Below, one piece after another: positions 1 to 8,419 of a stretch of 64,000 nt of DNA. The stretch spans positions 1,790,323 through 1,854,322 of the forward strand of contig NZ_CP036265.1 in assembly GCF_007743815.1 (NCBI RefSeq). Reading direction: 5' to 3'. A program made the position numbers and the translations under genes. Positions within the stretch are counted from its first letter, which is position 1. Every line of letters begins with the position of its first letter. This DNA comes from Alienimonas californiensis. GTDB taxonomy: Bacteria; Planctomycetota; Planctomycetia; Planctomycetales; Planctomycetaceae. The notes beneath the pieces are model-generated. The model ran no database searches, was not told the origin of the DNA, and was given only the letters and a program-made list of their open reading frames with translations.

Positions 1-180
1 CCAGAACCAGAACAGCCCCGCCGTCGTCACGCAGCCCAGGCAGATCATCCCCACGACCAACCAACTCCCCCGGATCGAGCGGCCGCGGGACGGCGTCGCC
101 CCCCTCGCCGGTTCGTCCGCCGGTGCGCGATCCGCCGTCGTTGCGTGAACGTCCGCCGTCCTAAGTTCGTCCGCCGTCAC
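1..180 (-). CDS. Single-span membrane protein, partial (C-terminus beyond window)
   Basis: On the minus strand a GTG at 180 opens a frame that stays open for all 60 codons to the window edge. The start overlaps the TGA stop of the preceding gene in a GTGA arrangement, which suggests translational coupling. The first 40 residues are Ala/Asp/Arg-rich and probably cytoplasmic. They are followed by a hydrophobic stretch beginning WLVVGMICLGCVTT, read as one transmembrane helix. The family is not recognisable from 60 residues. As the third gene of an operon with a WD40-like protein and a small secreted protein it may belong to an envelope-associated set, but this is inference. Confidence 0.55.
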   Translation of the reverse strand, partial: MTADELRTADVHATTADRAPADEPARGATPSRGRSIRGSWLVVGMICLGCVTTAGLFWFW

Positions 181-722
181 TTGCGCAGGCCTCCCAGGGC
201 CGCCTCCGCCTCGCCGTGCACGCGCTGCGGGGCGCGGATCACGAGGACCTGATACAGATCGAAATAACTGGCGCTGGACGGCCCGCCGTTCACGTCCCAC
301 GTGTCCGGGGCGACGGTGGATTGAATCAGGTCGATCAGCCGGCGGGCGTTCCGCATCTCCATCGGCCCGGCGAGGGTCTGCCGGCCCCGCAGACGGTTCG
401 CCGTGGAGACGCGGCCCCGTTTGAGATCCCGTTCCCACCGCAGGCCCTTGCGGATGAGGTCGTCGCGGGTTTCGGTGAGTTTATAGGTGAGGGAGCGCCG
501 CAGGTCGTGGCGTTGGGAGTCGCTCAGGCCGCGGACGGCGTCGACGCTGCGGAGCAGCCGCACCCCGCCGGGCACGGTGGCGGCGGCCGGCAGATCGGGG
601 TCGCGGTCCAGCAGCACGAAGGCGTCGAACCGGGCGCGGAACTCCTCCGGCGAGAGCGGCCGGGCCTCCTCGGCGGCCAGCAGCGCCGGCAGGGAGAGCG
701 TCAGCAGGGTGGCGGTCGTCAT
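177..722 (-). CDS. Small secreted planctomycete-type protein of unknown function
   Basis: The 181-aa product has a short hydrophobic N-terminus (residues 1-16, ending LLAAEEA) that reads as a signal peptide. The rest is mixed charged. Near the C-terminus there is a block TWDVNGGPSSASYF followed by LYQVLVIRAPQRVH. A pattern of this kind (APDTWD.NGG... then a hydrophobic strand and a .VH. motif) is common in secreted planctomycete proteins, from memory. The ATG overlaps the stop of the upstream WD40-like gene (ATGA, 719-722), and its stop overlaps the next GTG start, so the three genes look like one translationally coupled operon. No enzymatic motif was seen. Confidence 0.7.
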   Translation of the reverse strand: MTTATLLTLSLPALLAAEEARPLSPEEFRARFDAFVLLDRDPDLPAAATVPGGVRLLRSVDAVRGLSDSQRHDLRRSLTYKLTETRDDLIRKGLRWERDLKRGRVSTANRLRGRQTLAGPMEMRNARRLIDLIQSTVAPDTWDVNGGPSSASYFDLYQVLVIRAPQRVHGEAEAALGGLRK

Positions 723-2062
723 GGCTCCGTCTCCGCGTCGGGGGCGTCTTCGTTGGAGTCTTCGTCGGCCGGCTCGTCGTCGGCACCGGCGGCGGGCGGT
801 TCGGCGGTGAGGTCGGCGACGCGGAGGAGCCGCACGGCGCCGGCGTCGTCGCCGACGGCCAGCAGTGTCCCGTCCGGGGAGAGGGCGAGGCTCCGCACCG
901 GCCCCGCAAAGTCCCCGATCGCTGCGAGGTCCCGCACCTTGCCGGCGGGGCCCTCTGCCGTCTCGTCCCCTCCGCCGTCCGCCTGCTCGCCTTCCGCCTT
1001 GGGAGCCTCCGGCTCGAACCGCCAGACGCGGAGTTCGTTGCCGTCCTTAGCCCGCCCGCCGCTGCCGGTGGCGAACAACGGACGGGCGTCCGGTTCCTCC
1101 CCGTCGGGCGCCGGAAACCCGAGCGCCGCGTTGACCGGCCGGGCGTGGCCGGCGTAGCGGCCGACGGGCTGCGGTTCGCCGGTCCCGGCGAGCCTGGACA
1201 GCCGGGCCACCTCGTCGGCCCCGCCGGTGAGCACATAGCCGCCGCCGGCGCTGAAGGTCACGCACTCCGCGGCCCGGGTGTGCTCCGGCAGGGGGAAGAG
1301 GGTGTCGAGCGTCACCGAGTCCAGCAGGAAGGCGGGGCCGCCCTTCGTGTCCCGGTTCGGGTCGCCGAACACGACGGCGATCCGGTTCCCGTACACCGCG
1401 AGCCCCCGGGCCGGCACGCGGGACTCTTCGCCCAGCGGCTGCACGATCTTGGTCGGGTCACCGACGCTCCGGGCACCGCCGTCATAGACCCACTTCCGGA
1501 CGGTCCCGTCCTCCGCGGCGGCGTACAGGGGAACGGCGTGATTCTCTCCGAGCCCAACCCCCAGCCCCGTTACGTAGCCCCGAGGCCCGGCGATCTTCGT
1601 CAGTCCCTTCCCCGTCGCTGGCTCCCAGCGGGTGACGCGGCGGTAGTCGCCCACCGTCAGCACACCGTCCTTGATCCGTTCGATATCGGATTTGTCGGAC
1701 GGAAGGAAGCGGGGCCTTTCAACCTGCCACAGCAGCGCCTCGGCGAAGCCGGAGCGGGTTTTGAGGGTGCGGACCGGCTTCCCGTCCTCCGCCCCCAGCA
1801 GTTCGACCGCCTCGAAGGTGCCGACGGCCAGCGTCTCGCCGTCGGGGCTGAAGGCCAACGCGGTGACGCGGTCCTCCACCGTCGCCGTCCAGACCGCCGC
1901 CGGGGCCGGCGGGCCGTCGGCCGGGGCGGCGGGGCGTTGCAGGCCCTCGGGCAGCTTCAAACCGTCCGGCAGGCCGGGGATCTGGGCCGCGGCGGGGAGG
2001 GCGAGCGTCGTCGCCGACAGCAGCGCGGCGGCGAGAAGCGGCAGGCGGGGCGAAGCGGGCAT
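719..2062 (-). CDS. Secreted WD40-repeat-like beta-propeller protein
   Basis: The frame extends further upstream, but I chose the ATG at 2062 because it opens a classic signal peptide (MPASPRLPLLAAALLSATTL, cleavage after a Pro-Ala-Ala-Ala-Gln stretch). It also avoids overlapping the divergent gene at 2105. The 447-aa product contains degenerate WD40-type blades, for example VTALAFSPDGETLAVG early on and VRSLALSPDGTLLAVG near the end, with several weaker copies between. The last ~20 residues form an acidic Asp/Glu tail. Such propellers usually act as protein-interaction scaffolds; the export signal places this one outside the cytoplasm. The partner is unknown. It heads the three-gene operon that runs off the left edge. 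Confidence 0.75.
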   Translation of the reverse strand: MPASPRLPLLAAALLSATTLALPAAAQIPGLPDGLKLPEGLQRPAAPADGPPAPAAVWTATVEDRVTALAFSPDGETLAVGTFEAVELLGAEDGKPVRTLKTRSGFAEALLWQVERPRFLPSDKSDIERIKDGVLTVGDYRRVTRWEPATGKGLTKIAGPRGYVTGLGVGLGENHAVPLYAAAEDGTVRKWVYDGGARSVGDPTKIVQPLGEESRVPARGLAVYGNRIAVVFGDPNRDTKGGPAFLLDSVTLDTLFPLPEHTRAAECVTFSAGGGYVLTGGADEVARLSRLAGTGEPQPVGRYAGHARPVNAALGFPAPDGEEPDARPLFATGSGGRAKDGNELRVWRFEPEAPKAEGEQADGGGDETAEGPAGKVRDLAAIGDFAGPVRSLALSPDGTLLAVGDDAGAVRLLRVADLTAEPPAAGADDEPADEDSNEDAPDAETEP

Positions 2063-2104
2063 CCTCCGATTATCCTCCCCGGCCCGTTCCACGCCACCGC
2101 CTTC

Positions 2105-2908
2105 GTGTCCGCCGCCGTCTCCCCGACCGTCGCCCCGCCGCCCGCCGACCCCGTGCGGATCGCCGTGCTCGGCCGGTCCCGGTGGGCGCTCTGGTGGCGG
2201 GACGAACTGGCGGACGACCCCCGCTTCGCCCTGCTCGAACCGGACGACGCCGACGCCCCCGAGCCCGACGCCACCCTCCGCGGCGACGCCGGCCGGGTGA
2301 CGATCGAGGTCCCCCACGGTCCCGACGCCGATTCCTTACCCTTCCGCCCGGCCCGGTTCACCGCCGCCTTCGCCGCGGCCCGCTCGGCGGTGGAGTACTT
2401 CGAAACCCGACCGCTCAGCGGGACCCCGCGGGACTTCACCCTCGTCGAGCACACCCAGACGCCGCTCGGGCCGTTGGAGGAACACGGCACGGCCGTCGAT
2501 CGGCTGGAGGCCCGGTTGGACGAATTGCTGGCGCTGTCCGAGTGGACGGCGCCGCGGGTGGTTCACGCCACGCGGATCGAGCGGGGGGAGGAGACGACGC
2601 TCGCGGTGCGCCTGGAGGACGCCGCGACCGGCGGGACGGCGCTGATCGAAATCGTCCGCGGCGCCGCGGTGCGGTGGGAGAGCGGATGGAGCCTCCGCAC
2701 CCCCGCCGGCGCCTACCACGAAGGCACGCTCACGACCCGCGAGCCCGGCGGCGAACTGGCCGCCCGGCCGTGGACGGGGGAGGCGTCGTCGCCGTTGAAC
2801 GCCCTGCACGCCTGGCTCGCCCACGGCGAGGCGTGGCCGGTCACCGCGGAGCAGACGCAGGCGGTCGCGGCGTTGATGAAGGCGATCGCAGAGAAGACGC
2901 CCGCCTAA
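2105..2908 (+). CDS. Hypothetical protein with Rossmann-like N-terminus
   Basis: A GTG at 2105 gives a 267-aa product. It lies 42 bp from the divergent WD40-like gene, so the two probably share a promoter region. The N-terminal PVRIAVLGRSRWALWW resembles the first strand and turn of a nucleotide-binding fold but lacks a clean GxGxxG. The middle has TPLGPLEEHGTAVDRLEARLDEL, cut here into a helix-rich region, and the C-terminus is helical. There is no signal peptide. I do not recognise the family; an oxidoreductase-like fold that has lost its dinucleotide motif is one possibility. The stop codon lies inside a 32-bp perfect palindrome. Confidence 0.6.
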   Translation: MSAAVSPTVAPPPADPVRIAVLGRSRWALWWRDELADDPRFALLEPDDADAPEPDATLRGDAGRVTIEVPHGPDADSLPFRPARFTAAFAAARSAVEYFETRPLSGTPRDFTLVEHTQTPLGPLEEHGTAVDRLEARLDELLALSEWTAPRVVHATRIERGEETTLAVRLEDAATGGTALIEIVRGAAVRWESGWSLRTPAGAYHEGTLTTREPGGELAARPWTGEASSPLNALHAWLAHGEAWPVTAEQTQAVAALMKAIAEKTPA

Positions 2909-2934
2909 GCCGGAGCCATGGCTCCGGCTTAGGC
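2903..2934. repeat. 32-bp perfect palindrome between convergent genes (family B)
   Basis: The sequence reads identically on both strands over 32 bp, centred on CCGGAGCCATGGCTCCGG. It includes the TAA stop of the gene ending at 2908 and sits between two convergent genes. It could form a strong hairpin in both transcripts, but no T-tract follows on either strand. It may act as a bidirectional RNA-end structure rather than a classical intrinsic terminator. A second, imperfect copy lies at 37752-37779. Confidence 0.7.
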
Positions 2935-2944
2935 CCGCGTCTTC

Positions 2945-3982
2945 TCAACACCGTTCGTCGCACAGCCGCGCGACCGCGTGGGCCGGCAGGCCGGCGGAGA
3001 CGGCGGGGGAGAGCAGGTCGGATAGGTCGATCGGCGTCGCGGATTCCAGCCCCGCGACCCGTCGTACCGGATCGCCGATCAGGTCGGGGCCCAGAAACCG
3101 CCCGGCGCCGGCGAACAGAACGTGGTCGAAGACCCGCTCCGTGAGCGCATTCTGCACCTCGAGCGTGTGGCGAACCAGTTGGCACTGCTTCGCACGGAAC
3201 TCCGCCGCGAGACGGTCGATCTGTCGGTCGGTCAACTCGGTCCGATCGGCGAGCGCCATCTTCGCCACCCGGGTCCGGGCGTGTTCGGCGGTGGCAGGGC
3301 GACCGTCGGCGGTATTGAGGTTCGTCGGCTCCTCCGGGACCTCGCCGCTGATCAGATACAGATCGTGGGTCGTGGCGAACAGTTCCGCCGCCGGGCAGAT
3401 TTCGACCTCGCGGCCGTCTCCGGTCCCGATCGCGACCGGCCACAGCGACGCCAGCGGCGTGCGGCCGACGCCGGTGTAGATCAGTTCGCGGCTCTTCAAA
3501 CGCTCCAGATCGGTCCGCCCGGTCGGGACCGGCACGCCGTCTTCGAGGGGGATCAGATCCGTCGTCGTGGAGCCCATATCGATCAACAGTGCCGTGCCCT
3601 CCGGTACACAACGGCCCACGAATGTCGCGGTCGCATGCCAGTTCGCCGCGGCGGTGAGTTGCCAGAACTCCCGGGCCGTCTGCGGGTCCACGAACTCCCC
3701 GCTCGTCTGCCAGACCCAGACCGGGCGGCCGTTCGCCACTTCGTCCACGGCGTCGAGGATGTGGGCGACGCCCTCGGCCTTGGTTTCGAAGCAGTCGCAC
3801 AGTTCGCCGGTCATGGTGACCGCGAAGCGGTCCGCCGGCTCGAACCGTGCGCACAGTTCCCCCAGCGCCGCGGCGAGGCCGGCGGGGTTCTTCCAGAGGG
3901 CGAACGGGACGGAGACGGCGCGCTCGTCGCCGTCGGCGGCTTTGAGGTTCGCCCCGCCGATATCCAGGCCGAGGACTCGCAT
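2945..3982 (-). CDS. Hydantoinase/oxoprolinase-family protein, MfnF-like (H4MPT-linked C1 pathway)
   Basis: The 345-aa protein starts MRVLGLDIGGANLKAAD, the phosphate-1 motif of the ASKHA (actin/Hsp70/sugar-kinase) fold. It has a second nucleotide-binding motif LLIDMGSTTTDLIPL near residue 135. The combination of DIGGANLK, TMTGELCDCFETKAEG and GSTTTD is what I recall for the 'probable H4MPT-linked C1 transfer pathway protein' family. That family is related to archaeal MfnF, which joins the furan and tyramine parts of methanofuran. Many planctomycetes carry the tetrahydromethanopterin C1 route. The next gene upstream on the same strand is an MfnD-like ATP-grasp ligase, which supports the pathway assignment. 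A true hydantoinase is unlikely at this length. Confidence 0.75.
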   Translation of the reverse strand: MRVLGLDIGGANLKAADGDERAVSVPFALWKNPAGLAAALGELCARFEPADRFAVTMTGELCDCFETKAEGVAHILDAVDEVANGRPVWVWQTSGEFVDPQTAREFWQLTAAANWHATATFVGRCVPEGTALLIDMGSTTTDLIPLEDGVPVPTGRTDLERLKSRELIYTGVGRTPLASLWPVAIGTGDGREVEICPAAELFATTHDLYLISGEVPEEPTNLNTADGRPATAEHARTRVAKMALADRTELTDRQIDRLAAEFRAKQCQLVRHTLEVQNALTERVFDHVLFAGAGRFLGPDLIGDPVRRVAGLESATPIDLSDLLSPAVSAGLPAHAVARLCDERC

Positions 3983-3997
3983 AAATTCACCCGATTG

Positions 3998-4071
3998 GAA
4001 CCGCGACCGTCAGGGAGCCGGCCCCCCGCGGTCGCATTGTCACAGAGCCGGCTCCCTGACGGTCGCGGTTC
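3998..4071. repeat. Inverted repeat, 25-bp perfect arms, 24-nt loop
   Basis: Arms at 3998-4022 and 4047-4071 are perfect reverse complements (outer part GAACCGCGACCGTCAGGG). The element fills almost the whole gap between the ATP-grasp gene (stop at 4071-4073) and the MfnF-like gene (start 3982). A transcript crossing it would fold strongly, so it may reduce read-through or stabilise the upstream message. No T-tract is present. Confidence 0.75.
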
Positions 4072-5099
4072 TACGGCGACACGTCCACCCGCCCGCCCTT
4101 CGTGAACGTCGCCGTGCCAGGTCGCCACCGCAGCGGGGGGAAGGGGCGTTCGGAGAACAGCAGCCGCTCGGCGAGGTTGTCCGGCGTGAGGGCTCGATAA
4201 CCGAGGTAGCTGGTCGTCAGCCGGGGGTTCACCTCGATTAGCACCGGGTCGAACGAGCCCTCAAAAGGTTCGTCGGGAATGACGAAGTCGATCCCCCACC
4301 ACCCCCGCAGCCCGGGGACGGCCTCATAGACCTGAGCGACAAGCCGGCGGACGGCGGCCTGGTCGATCTCCGGCGCCGGGATCATCCCGCCGTGATAGGA
4401 GAGCCGGCCGGGGGAGCCGTCGATGCGAACGTCCTGCACCCCGGCGGGCAGCGGGTCGTCGTTGATGACGGCGACGGAGCAGGGGCGGCCGGGGATGTAC
4501 TGCTCAGAGAAATAATGGTAGAGCGACATCCAGACGTCCGGCGGGTCGCCGATCTCATTCAGCTCCGGCGAGAGCGCCGTGAAGTCAGCGTTGTCGCGGA
4601 ACAGGATCGCGTCGCCGCCGGCACCGTCTTCGAGCTTGCGAACGAAGGGGAACGGCAGCGGTTTCACGCCTTCTAAAATCGCTGGGCGACGAACGCCCGC
4701 CGCCGCGGCGATGCGGTGCAACTCCGTCTTGTCCCCGGCCTGCTCGACCGCGCTTGCTGTGCAGCCGAGCCAAGCGTCCCCCGTGAATTCGCCGTATTGA
4801 TAGGCTCGCATACCCAACGCCTCCTCCGGGGCGATGTGCAGCGTGCGGTCCGCCTTTCCGAACTGCTCGCCGAAGAACCACGGCTCCTGGCGAACCGACG
4901 GCACCTCGACCACCTCCACCCCCGGCACGCCGAACGGCACCAGGCCGGCGGCCCAGGTGACGACGACTTGAACGCCGTCGACCTGCGCCGCGTCCGCGGC
5001 GAGGGCCCGCAGCATGGCGGCGCCCTCGGGGAACAGCGGGTTCGCCTCCGCCTGATGGACGGCCCCGCAGGTGAGGTGTTCGGAGAGGAAGACGCGCAT
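4071..5099 (-). CDS. ATP-grasp ligase, MfnD-like (tyramine/tyrosine-glutamate ligase type)
   Basis: The ATG at 5099 is preferred over upstream codons because MRVFLSEHLTCGAV begins the conserved domain and the upstream stretch consists of dispersed repeat sequence. The 342-aa product has ATP-grasp signatures: a lysine-containing strand (FPFVRKLEDGAGGDAI), GWWGIDFVI, and the metal-binding VLIEVNPRLTTSYLGYRAL. The ending E-x-N-x-R-x-T-x-S-Y matches the ATP-grasp_3 type that includes MfnD, which adds glutamate in methanofuran biosynthesis. Its neighbour is MfnF-like, so I infer a methanofuran or methylofuran side-chain step. Other ATP-grasp peptide ligases cannot be excluded from sequence alone. 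Confidence 0.7.
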   Translation of the reverse strand: MRVFLSEHLTCGAVHQAEANPLFPEGAAMLRALAADAAQVDGVQVVVTWAAGLVPFGVPGVEVVEVPSVRQEPWFFGEQFGKADRTLHIAPEEALGMRAYQYGEFTGDAWLGCTASAVEQAGDKTELHRIAAAAGVRRPAILEGVKPLPFPFVRKLEDGAGGDAILFRDNADFTALSPELNEIGDPPDVWMSLYHYFSEQYIPGRPCSVAVINDDPLPAGVQDVRIDGSPGRLSYHGGMIPAPEIDQAAVRRLVAQVYEAVPGLRGWWGIDFVIPDEPFEGSFDPVLIEVNPRLTTSYLGYRALTPDNLAERLLFSERPFPPLRWRPGTATFTKGGRVDVSP

Positions 5100-5305
5100 C
5101 GGATCGGCACAGTACCCCCCTCGCCCCCTTTTGGGGGAGAGGGGTCGGGGGTGAGGGGGCAACGACGCCCGATCGCGGTTCACGATCCGACCCGCTCGCC
5201 GCGGGTTGGTTCGCCGCTGCATGAGCCGGGGCGTGCGAACCGTGCGTCACCCTCACCCCCGGCCCCTCTCCCTCAAGGGAGAGGGGAGTACGGGACTCGC
5301 GGACC
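5100..5305. repeat. Spacer with two copies of a GC-rich hairpin repeat (family C)
   Basis: The gap between the ATP-grasp gene and the sulfatase gene holds two elements of one repeat family in opposite orientation. One is at about 5115-5159 (core CCCCCTTTTGGGGG followed by GAGGGGTCGGGGGTGAGG). The other is at about 5247-5287 (core CCCTCTCCCTCAAGGGAGAG preceded by CCCTCACCCCCGGCC). Both can form hairpins. The same family recurs at 17444-17831 and 52563-52944. No gene was seen in the spacer. Confidence 0.65.
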
Positions 5306-6814
5306 CTACTTCACCCGGCCGATCGGCCGCACCTCGTTGCCCTGCGCCTTTGTGCGGCTGTCGCCGAGGGACTGGCGGGCGGCGTCGGCGAGTTTCTCCA
5401 AACGGGCGACGACGTCCGGGTGGTCCTTCGCGACGTCCTTCGTCTCGGCCTTGTTTCGCCGGAGGTTGTAGAGGCCGCCGTCGGTGCGTTCCTGCACGTA
5501 CTCCGAGGGCGTGCCGTGGCGGCCGCCGGCGCTCAGCAGGCTGCGGTACTCATGGGGGAAGTGCAGCTTCCAGTCGCCGCTGCGGATCGCCTGCAACTCG
5601 CGGCCCCAGTAGAAGAGGAGGGCCTCGTGCGGGCTCTCCTTTGTCTCGCCCTTGAGGAGCGGCAGGATCGATTCGCCGTCGATGACCCGGTCGTCGCCGA
5701 GGGCAGCGCGGAGGTCCTCGCCGATCAGGTCGGCAACGGTCGGCAGCAGGTCGATGGCGCCGCAGGGGGCCTCGCAGACCGTGCCGGCGGGGATCGTGCC
5801 GGGCATGTTGAACAGCGTGGGCTCCCGCTGGCCGCCCTCCCAGGTGGTGCCCTTCCCCTCGCGGAACGGGCCGGCGTCGCCGCTGTGGGTGCCGTAACTC
5901 AGCCACGGGCCGTTGTCGGAGGTGAACACGATCAGCGTGTTCTCCCGCAGGCCGTGCTTCTCCAAGGCCGCCACGATCTGCCCGACGGACCAGTCGATCT
6001 CCATGATGACGTCGCCGTACAGCCCCCGGCCGCTTTTCCCGGCGAACTTATCGCTGACGAAAATGGGTACGTGCGGCATGCTGTGCGGCACGTAGAGGAA
6101 GAACGGCTTGTCGGCGTTGCGGTCGATAAAGTCGACGGCGTGCTCCGCGTTCCAAGTGGTCAACAGGGCCTGGTCGGGTTTATCGACTGCCGCGATCTTC
6201 ACCTGCGGCACGCCGGCGTTTTCGCCTTCCAGCGGCGTTTCATACAGCGGCAGGGGCGGGAAGCCCTGCTTGCGGTCGGCCTGAGCTTTGCCGAACTTCG
6301 CGTAGGCCGGGTGCAGCGGCCACATGTCGTTGGAGTACGGCAGACCGAACCATTCGTCGAAGCCCTGCTCGGTCGGCAACAGGCTCGGGTGATCGCCGAG
6401 GTGCCACTTGCCGTAGATCGCCGTGGCGTAGTCCTGCTGCTTGCACAGTTCGGCAATCGTCAGTTCGTCCGGGTTCAGGCCCACGTTGGAGTTCGGGCCG
6501 AACGCGCCGGAGATGCCCAGCCGGTTCGGATAGCAGCCCGTCAGCAACGCGGCTCGGCTGGCGCTGCACACCGCCTGGGCGGCGTAGAAGTCCGTGAAAA
6601 CCATGCCCCCTTTCGCCAGGGCGTCCAGGTGCGGCGTCGCGATGTCCGTCGCCCCGCTGAAGCCGGCGTCGCCGTAGCCCATGTCGTCGCAGAAGACGAT
6701 CACCACGTTCGGCGGGCGGCTCTCGGAGGAACCGGCCTCCTCGGCGGCCCGGGCGGGCGGAACCGACAGGCACGCGGCGAACAGCAGGGCGACGAATACA
6801 GCGGGGCGAGGCAT
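5306..6814 (-). CDS. Secreted type I (formylglycine) sulfatase
   Basis: The ATG at 6814 has GGAG eight bases upstream; the in-frame GTG at 6820 would place that box too close. The 502-aa product begins with a signal peptide (MPRPAVFVALLFAACLSVPP...) and a sulfatase fold. It contains VVIVFCDDMGYGD with the metal-binding Asp pair, the C-S-A-S-R modification motif at residues 83-87 (Cys83 would become formylglycine), and GKWHLGDH. Downstream blocks such as VFTSDNGPWLSYG supply the second Asp-Asn metal-binding pair. It should hydrolyse sulfate esters, probably of sulfated polysaccharides, outside the cytoplasm. Planctomycetes are rich in such enzymes; the substrate cannot be read from the sequence. 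An anaerobic or FGE-type activating enzyme would be needed from elsewhere. Confidence 0.9.
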   Translation of the reverse strand: MPRPAVFVALLFAACLSVPPARAAEEAGSSESRPPNVVIVFCDDMGYGDAGFSGATDIATPHLDALAKGGMVFTDFYAAQAVCSASRAALLTGCYPNRLGISGAFGPNSNVGLNPDELTIAELCKQQDYATAIYGKWHLGDHPSLLPTEQGFDEWFGLPYSNDMWPLHPAYAKFGKAQADRKQGFPPLPLYETPLEGENAGVPQVKIAAVDKPDQALLTTWNAEHAVDFIDRNADKPFFLYVPHSMPHVPIFVSDKFAGKSGRGLYGDVIMEIDWSVGQIVAALEKHGLRENTLIVFTSDNGPWLSYGTHSGDAGPFREGKGTTWEGGQREPTLFNMPGTIPAGTVCEAPCGAIDLLPTVADLIGEDLRAALGDDRVIDGESILPLLKGETKESPHEALLFYWGRELQAIRSGDWKLHFPHEYRSLLSAGGRHGTPSEYVQERTDGGLYNLRRNKAETKDVAKDHPDVVARLEKLADAARQSLGDSRTKAQGNEVRPIGRVK

Positions 6815-7207
6815 GAACACGGCTCCGAGAACAGGGCGAACCGGCCCACGATAGAAGCCGGCCGAGGCGCCCGCATCTCCGCCCGGCCCCGGGTTCGCTC
6901 CCCCCGCTGCGCCGTCGCCGCCAGGCGGCGCGCGTCCGGGTGACGAACTTTTTTCGGCCGATCCGATTTTCCGCTCAAGTTTCGGGCGTCCACGGTCGGG
7001 GCCGGGGTGGACGGCGGGCGGACGGGTGACTTACCACCCGCGGCGACCGGCTACCGGACGCGTTTGACGACGTGACGGGCCGGCCGGTTCTCGTTCCCCC
7101 GCCTGTCCGGTTCGCCCCCCATGTTCCGCTCCGCCCGGCCGCGATTCGCCCCGCCGCGGATGGACTCCCGGGCAGCGCTCCGCCGGGGCGTCGTGCGCCG
7201 GGGTCTG
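6815..7207. other. Spacer between divergent sulfatase and lipoprotein genes
   Basis: About 390 bp with no convincing gene. It must hold the promoters of the minus-strand sulfatase and the plus-strand lipoprotein, but I could not point to specific boxes. It contains one copy of the family E palindromic element (6911-6933). In-frame ATGs at 7121 and 7160 could extend the lipoprotein gene into its right-hand end. Confidence 0.5.
6911..6933 (+). repeat. Family E dispersed element (copy 1)
   Basis: Contains GTCGCCGCCAGGCGGCGCGC. Copies at 24479-24501 (reverse orientation, inside the end of the Uma2 gene) and 32368-32390 match over 23 bp with at most one difference. The core CGCCGCCAGGCGGCG is an inverted repeat. 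Confidence 0.6.
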
Positions 7208-8260
7208 ATGCGGCGGTCTGCGTTGTTGGCGCTGGCGGCGACGGCGGCGGCGGTGTGCGGGTGTCATTCCCGCTACTACGGCCCGTCCCCCTACGGCGGG
7301 AACGTGCCGGGCTATTACGGGCAGCCGGGCGGCTACGCCCCGCAGCAGCCGTACGGCCAACCGCAGTTCGCCCCCCAGCCGATCCCCGGCACGCTGCCGC
7401 CGGGCGGCACCAACCTGGGCGCCCCGTCCAACGGCGTGCCCGCCCTGCCGGCGCCGGACCCCGGTTTCAGTTTCCCGGACGAGGGCGACTTCGACGACGT
7501 CGGCGGCCCCAGCTACAACGGCGGCTTCGGCGAGACCCCCACCGGCGGCGGCACGGGCGGCTCCGGTTCCGGCGGTTCCGGCAGCCCCTTCTACGGCAAC
7601 GACAACGCCGGCTACGGCCAGCCCCCCACGGGCGGCGGCAGCCCCGTGCCGCCCATCGACGACTACGACACCCTCGGCGTCGACTCCCCCAACCCGGGCG
7701 GCGTGGACCTGTTCGAGCCGCCCCCGCCCGGCACCACCCCGGACGGCTTCCAGGACCCGCTGCCGGAGGACTTCGGGACCTCCCTCGGCGGCTCCCGCCC
7801 CGGCCTCGCCTCCGCCGCCCCGGCCCGGCTTCCGCAGGGCAACGCCCAGCCCATGATGGCCGCCCCGACGGCCTCCGCCGCCCCGCTCCACGACCCCGCC
7901 GTGCAGCCCGCCGGCGCCGTGCAGCCGGCCCCGGTTCAACCCGCCGCCGCTCAACCGGCCCCGGCCCCGTCCGCCGCGCAACCGGCCGGGCCGCCCCGGA
8001 CCGTGACCGGGGTGGTGAGCCACGACGCGGCCACCGGGGTCTGGACGCTGACCTACAGCCTGACGCCCGAACCGAGCGACCGCTTCGGCGGGGCCCTCAC
8101 CCTGATCGACGACGGCCGCCTCGCCGGGCTGGAGAGCGAGCAGAACCTGATCGTCTCCGTGAACGGCCATCTCGACCCCGCCGCCGGCCCGGACGCCCTC
8201 GGCAAACCGCGGTTCCGCGTCGCCTCCGCGACGGAGAAGGGGTACTACGAGGGGCCGTGA
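7208..8260 (+). CDS. Proline/glycine-rich putative lipoprotein with conserved C-terminal domain
   Basis: Starts at 7121, 7160 or 7208 are all in frame. I chose 7208 because MRRSALLALAATAAAVCGC is a compact lipoprotein-type signal, with a candidate lipidated Cys at 17 or 19; the upstream codons would add an Arg-rich extension. Residues ~20-265 are low complexity: first Gly/Tyr/Pro/Gln-rich, then Gly/Pro/Asp-rich, then Pro/Ala/Gln-rich. The last ~85 residues look folded (RTVTGVVSHDAATGVWTLTY ... LAGLESEQNLIVSVNGHLDP). A C-terminal module of this type is common on planctomycete lipoproteins, from memory. It is probably an envelope or surface protein of unknown role. No enzymatic motif. Confidence 0.7.
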   Translation: MRRSALLALAATAAAVCGCHSRYYGPSPYGGNVPGYYGQPGGYAPQQPYGQPQFAPQPIPGTLPPGGTNLGAPSNGVPALPAPDPGFSFPDEGDFDDVGGPSYNGGFGETPTGGGTGGSGSGGSGSPFYGNDNAGYGQPPTGGGSPVPPIDDYDTLGVDSPNPGGVDLFEPPPPGTTPDGFQDPLPEDFGTSLGGSRPGLASAAPARLPQGNAQPMMAAPTASAAPLHDPAVQPAGAVQPAPVQPAAAQPAPAPSAAQPAGPPRTVTGVVSHDAATGVWTLTYSLTPEPSDRFGGALTLIDDGRLAGLESEQNLIVSVNGHLDPAAGPDALGKPRFRVASATEKGYYEGP

Positions 8261-8419
8261 GCCGAGCCGGGGCCTCCCTCGCTTGCGGTTCCGCGGGTTC
8301 GAGACGCAACGGGTGCCGCGAAACCCCAAGCGTGCGGCAATCTCGCACGATCGGATTCGAGGTGAGCGGGGAACCGGGATAAGCTGCGGCCCCCCGTCCC
8401 GCAGCGAGGCCCGTGTCCC

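Noticed and set aside
216-1157. Plus-strand frame of 313 codons over the WD40-like operon
   Set aside because: It is antisense to two genes with signal peptides and coupled starts. Its translation is Arg/Ala/Gly/Ser-rich with no family resemblance, as expected from GC codon bias.
3122-4241. Plus-strand frames over the MfnF-like gene
   Set aside because: Shadow frames of a strongly recognised gene on the minus strand; no motif.
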